Below, piece by piece: positions 62,197 to 64,000 of a stretch of 64,000 nt of DNA. Source of the DNA: Actinomycetota bacterium (GTDB lineage: Bacteria > Actinomycetota > Actinomycetes > S36-B12); contig JAUXVJ010000025.1 in NCBI GenBank assembly GCA_030684515.1, positions 62,001 through 126,000 of the forward strand, read 5' to 3'. Every line of letters starts with the position of its first letter. Positions within the stretch are counted from its first letter, which is position 1. The position numbers and the translations under genes are program-made. Under the pieces are notes generated by a model. It was given only the letters and a program-made list of their open reading frames with translations, was not told the origin of the DNA and made no database searches.

Positions 62197-63473
62197 TGCT
62201 TCTCAAAGGGCTGGCCGTCAGCGGCCGGTGGTCGAGCCCGGCCCACGAGCCCGGCAACCACGATGATCGTCACCAGGTACGGCGCCATGGCCAGGAACTC
62301 CGTTGGAATGGGAGTGTCCAGTACCGCGAACTTCTGCTGAAGGGAATCGGAGAAGCCGAACACCAGCGAGGCCAAGAAGGCGCCGATCGGATTCCAACCA
62401 CCAAAGATCATCGCCGCAAGTCCGATGAAGCCGCGACCACCGGTCATTCCTTCATCAAAACGACCCACGGTTCCCAGCGTGAACCAGGCACCGGCGAAGC
62501 CACCAACCATGCCGCCGTAGATCACAGCGAGGTAGCGAACCTTGGCAACGCTGATGCCAAGGCTGTCTGCGGCCTTCGGGTTCTCGCCCACACTTCGGGT
62601 CCTCAGTCCCCAACGTGTGCGGAACAGGAAGAAGGTCGTCAAGCCCACGAGCAGGAACATCCCGTAGACCATGACGGTTTGGTTGAAGAACATCGGACCG
62701 ATGATCGGGATATCGCCCAGGACCGGGATCTTGATTGCCGGGAAGATCGGAGCGTCATTGAGGCTGGGGTTCTTGATCAGCAACTGCGAAGTAAGGAACG
62801 ACGTCAGGCCGAGCACGAGGATGTTGATGACCACGCCAATGATGATCTGGTCGACTCTGAAGTTGACTGACAGCACTGCGAGCAGCAGCGCAAGGATGCC
62901 GCCCGTCAAGGTGGCTGCAATCAGGCCTATCCAGCCGCCGAGAATCGAGCCCATCACCACGCCCGTGAAGGCTCCGCCAAGCAGCATGCCCTCGATGCCG
63001 ATGTTCACCACGCCCGAGCGCTCGCAGAGGATTCCCGACAGAGCGCCCAGCGCAATCGGTGTGGAGCGGGCCACCGTTGCCGTCAGCATGCTGACCAGGC
63101 TGAATTGCTGACCTGAAGATGCCCAGACCATCATCGCGAGCACGAACACGCCAAAGCCGATCCCCAGGAAGATCGTCGTCCTTGTCTGGAAGCCGCGCAT
63201 GAACTGAGTGGTGCCCAGAAATGCCAGGACGCCGGACAGGATCCACAATGAACCGGCGCTGGGCACTGAGATCGGACTGAGCTGGATGAAGTCAGTGACT
63301 GTGCTGACACCGAAGGTGGAGACCCCACTGACTGCTGGCACGAACACCAACATGATCACGGCAGCCATCAAGAACAGCGCAACGCCAGAGATGCGCGCCT
63401 TGCGGATCTGCGATCGCGAGAGGATCTTGGTCTTGCGACCGGTGATCTCGTATGACTCCACGGCGGCGGTCAT
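62193..63473 (-). CDS. ABC transporter permease, nucleoside uptake (second permease)
   Basis: 426 residues with about ten transmembrane segments in the branched-chain amino-acid/ribose/BMP-type permease family. Signatures: LGALSGILCERSGVVNIGIE and GGRGFIGLAAMIFGGWNPIG in the core. It has a long N-terminal extension with two extra segments, as in nucleoside permeases of the NupQ/YufQ kind. Overlaps the upstream permease and downstream cdd by four bases each. Confidence 0.9.
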   Translation of the reverse strand: MTAAVESYEITGRKTKILSRSQIRKARISGVALFLMAAVIMLVFVPAVSGVSTFGVSTVTDFIQLSPISVPSAGSLWILSGVLAFLGTTQFMRGFQTRTTIFLGIGFGVFVLAMMVWASSGQQFSLVSMLTATVARSTPIALGALSGILCERSGVVNIGIEGMLLGGAFTGVVMGSILGGWIGLIAATLTGGILALLLAVLSVNFRVDQIIIGVVINILVLGLTSFLTSQLLIKNPSLNDAPIFPAIKIPVLGDIPIIGPMFFNQTVMVYGMFLLVGLTTFFLFRTRWGLRTRSVGENPKAADSLGISVAKVRYLAVIYGGMVGGFAGAWFTLGTVGRFDEGMTGGRGFIGLAAMIFGGWNPIGAFLASLVFGFSDSLQQKFAVLDTPIPTEFLAMAPYLVTIIVVAGLVGRARPPAADGQPFEKQ

Positions 63474-64000
63474 GATGCCCAGCCCTTGCTGATCTGGGTG
63501 GACGCCACCGGGGTTTTCAAACGGTAGATCGAACTGATGAGCGTGGGCGCTGCGACAAAGATGATGATCAAGGCCTGGATCACTGAGATGAGGTCGATGC
63601 CGACATCGGTGGACACCTGCATCTGCTGACCGCCAGCACGTAGGCCGCCGAACAGGACTGCGGCCGCTACGACGCCGACCGGGTTCGAGCGTCCGAGCAG
63701 CGCAACGGCTATGCCGTCAAAGCCAACGCCGGCAGTGAAGCCCGGTGTCACGCGCTCAAGCACGCCCAACACCTGCCCACCTCCGGCGAGCCCCGCGAGT
63801 CCACCTGCAATCACCATGACCAGGACGTAGACGCGTGCAACCGACATGCCCGCATATCTGGCCGCTGCAGGATTCGCGCCGACGGCTCGGAACTCAAAGC
63901 CCGTGGTGGTGCGAAAGAGCAGCCAGTGCACGAAAGCGGCCGCGAGCAGAGCGATGATCAGCCCAAAGTGGATGCGCATCGACGGATCGATCCAGTCGAG
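63470..64000 (-). CDS. ABC transporter permease, nucleoside uptake (first permease, N-terminus off the right edge)
   Basis: The frame runs from the stop at 63470 to the window edge with no stop, 176 residues visible; the start lies beyond. GFEFRAVGANPAAARYAGMS and VGFDGIAVALLGRSNPVGVV are typical of BMP/ribose-family permeases (NupP/YufP-like). An internal ATG at 63979 is probably not the true start. Forms a permease pair with the downstream gene; the ATPase and binding protein would lie to the right. Confidence 0.9.
   Translation of the reverse strand, partial: LDWIDPSMRIHFGLIIALLAAAFVHWLLFRTTTGFEFRAVGANPAAARYAGMSVARVYVLVMVIAGGLAGLAGGGQVLGVLERVTPGFTAGVGFDGIAVALLGRSNPVGVVAAAVLFGGLRAGGQQMQVSTDVGIDLISVIQALIIIFVAAPTLISSIYRLKTPVASTQISKGWAS

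Noticed and set aside
1-64000. Mobile elements, CRISPR arrays, tRNA or rRNA genes
   Set aside because: No transposase, integrase, spaced direct repeats, cloverleaf or rRNA-like stretch was found by reading both strands.

Overview
The window is chromosomal DNA from a high-GC actinobacterium (about 60% GC by eye, not computed). The marker genes are MtrA/MtrB/LpqB, a WhiB2-type iron-sulfur regulator, coenzyme F420 biosynthesis (cofD, fbiB), acyl-CoA carboxylase beta/epsilon/alpha subunits, and DUF3499, DUF5719 and TIGR03089 genes. The backbone order secA - comF - lpqB - mtrB - mtrA - ahcY - manA - Trm112 - manB - DUF3499 - DUF5719 - GT - whiB2 - cofD - fbiB - NDP-sugar pyrophosphorylase - LCP - GTs - purE - purK - gtrA - PH-domain gene - birA - accD - accE - maf - accA - lpdA - punA - pmm - add - deoA - cdd follows, from memory, the secA1-to-cdd stretch of mycobacteria and the matching block in streptomycetes. 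I see no gene of mycolate synthesis. I cannot name the genus; an uncultivated aquatic or soil member of Actinomycetia is plausible. There is no rRNA, tRNA, CRISPR array, insertion sequence or phage gene, and no intergenic stretch longer than about 300 bp.

Layout. 1-8.1 kb: protein export (secA, cut by the left edge), a GNAT-LuxR fusion where hpf usually lies, comF, and the cell-envelope two-component operon mtrA-mtrB-lpqB. 8.2-12.5 kb: an accessory block between mtrA and ahcY (membrane PAS protein, VOC protein, membrane HD-GYP phosphodiesterase, secreted M14 peptidase, small Met/His-bearing membrane protein, DUF305 lipoprotein). 12.6-18.9 kb: ahcY, a DUF998 protein, a cation-efflux transporter, and mannose metabolism. 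19-24.1 kb: conserved actinobacterial envelope genes and whiB2. 24.3-28.5 kb: F420 synthesis and GDP-mannose-type sugar activation. 28.5-43.4 kb: cell-surface block, with a peptidoglycan amidase-SpoIID fusion, an LCP ligase, glycosyltransferases, a CDP-alcohol phosphotransferase with a partner nucleotidyltransferase, a divergent TagF-like protein and UDP-glucose dehydrogenase. 43.4-52.7 kb: purine synthesis (purE, purK), gtrA, biotinylation and acyl-CoA carboxylase, maf, lpdA. 53.3-64 kb: nucleoside uptake and breakdown (PNP, phosphomutase, deoC, two aldehyde dehydrogenases, adenosine deaminase, thymidine phosphorylase, cytidine deaminase, ABC permeases).

Two patterns run through the window. 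Genes are packed tightly, with many 4-base ATGA/GTGA overlaps. At least fifteen genes have a TANNNT hexamer 6 or 7 bases before the start codon and no Shine-Dalgarno sequence, the signature of leaderless transcripts; operon-internal genes instead have a Shine-Dalgarno sequence or overlap the preceding gene. The most promising candidate for an undescribed system is the 31.9-43.4 kb surface-polymer cluster, which looks able to make a phospho-alcohol-containing glycan and hand it to an LCP ligase.
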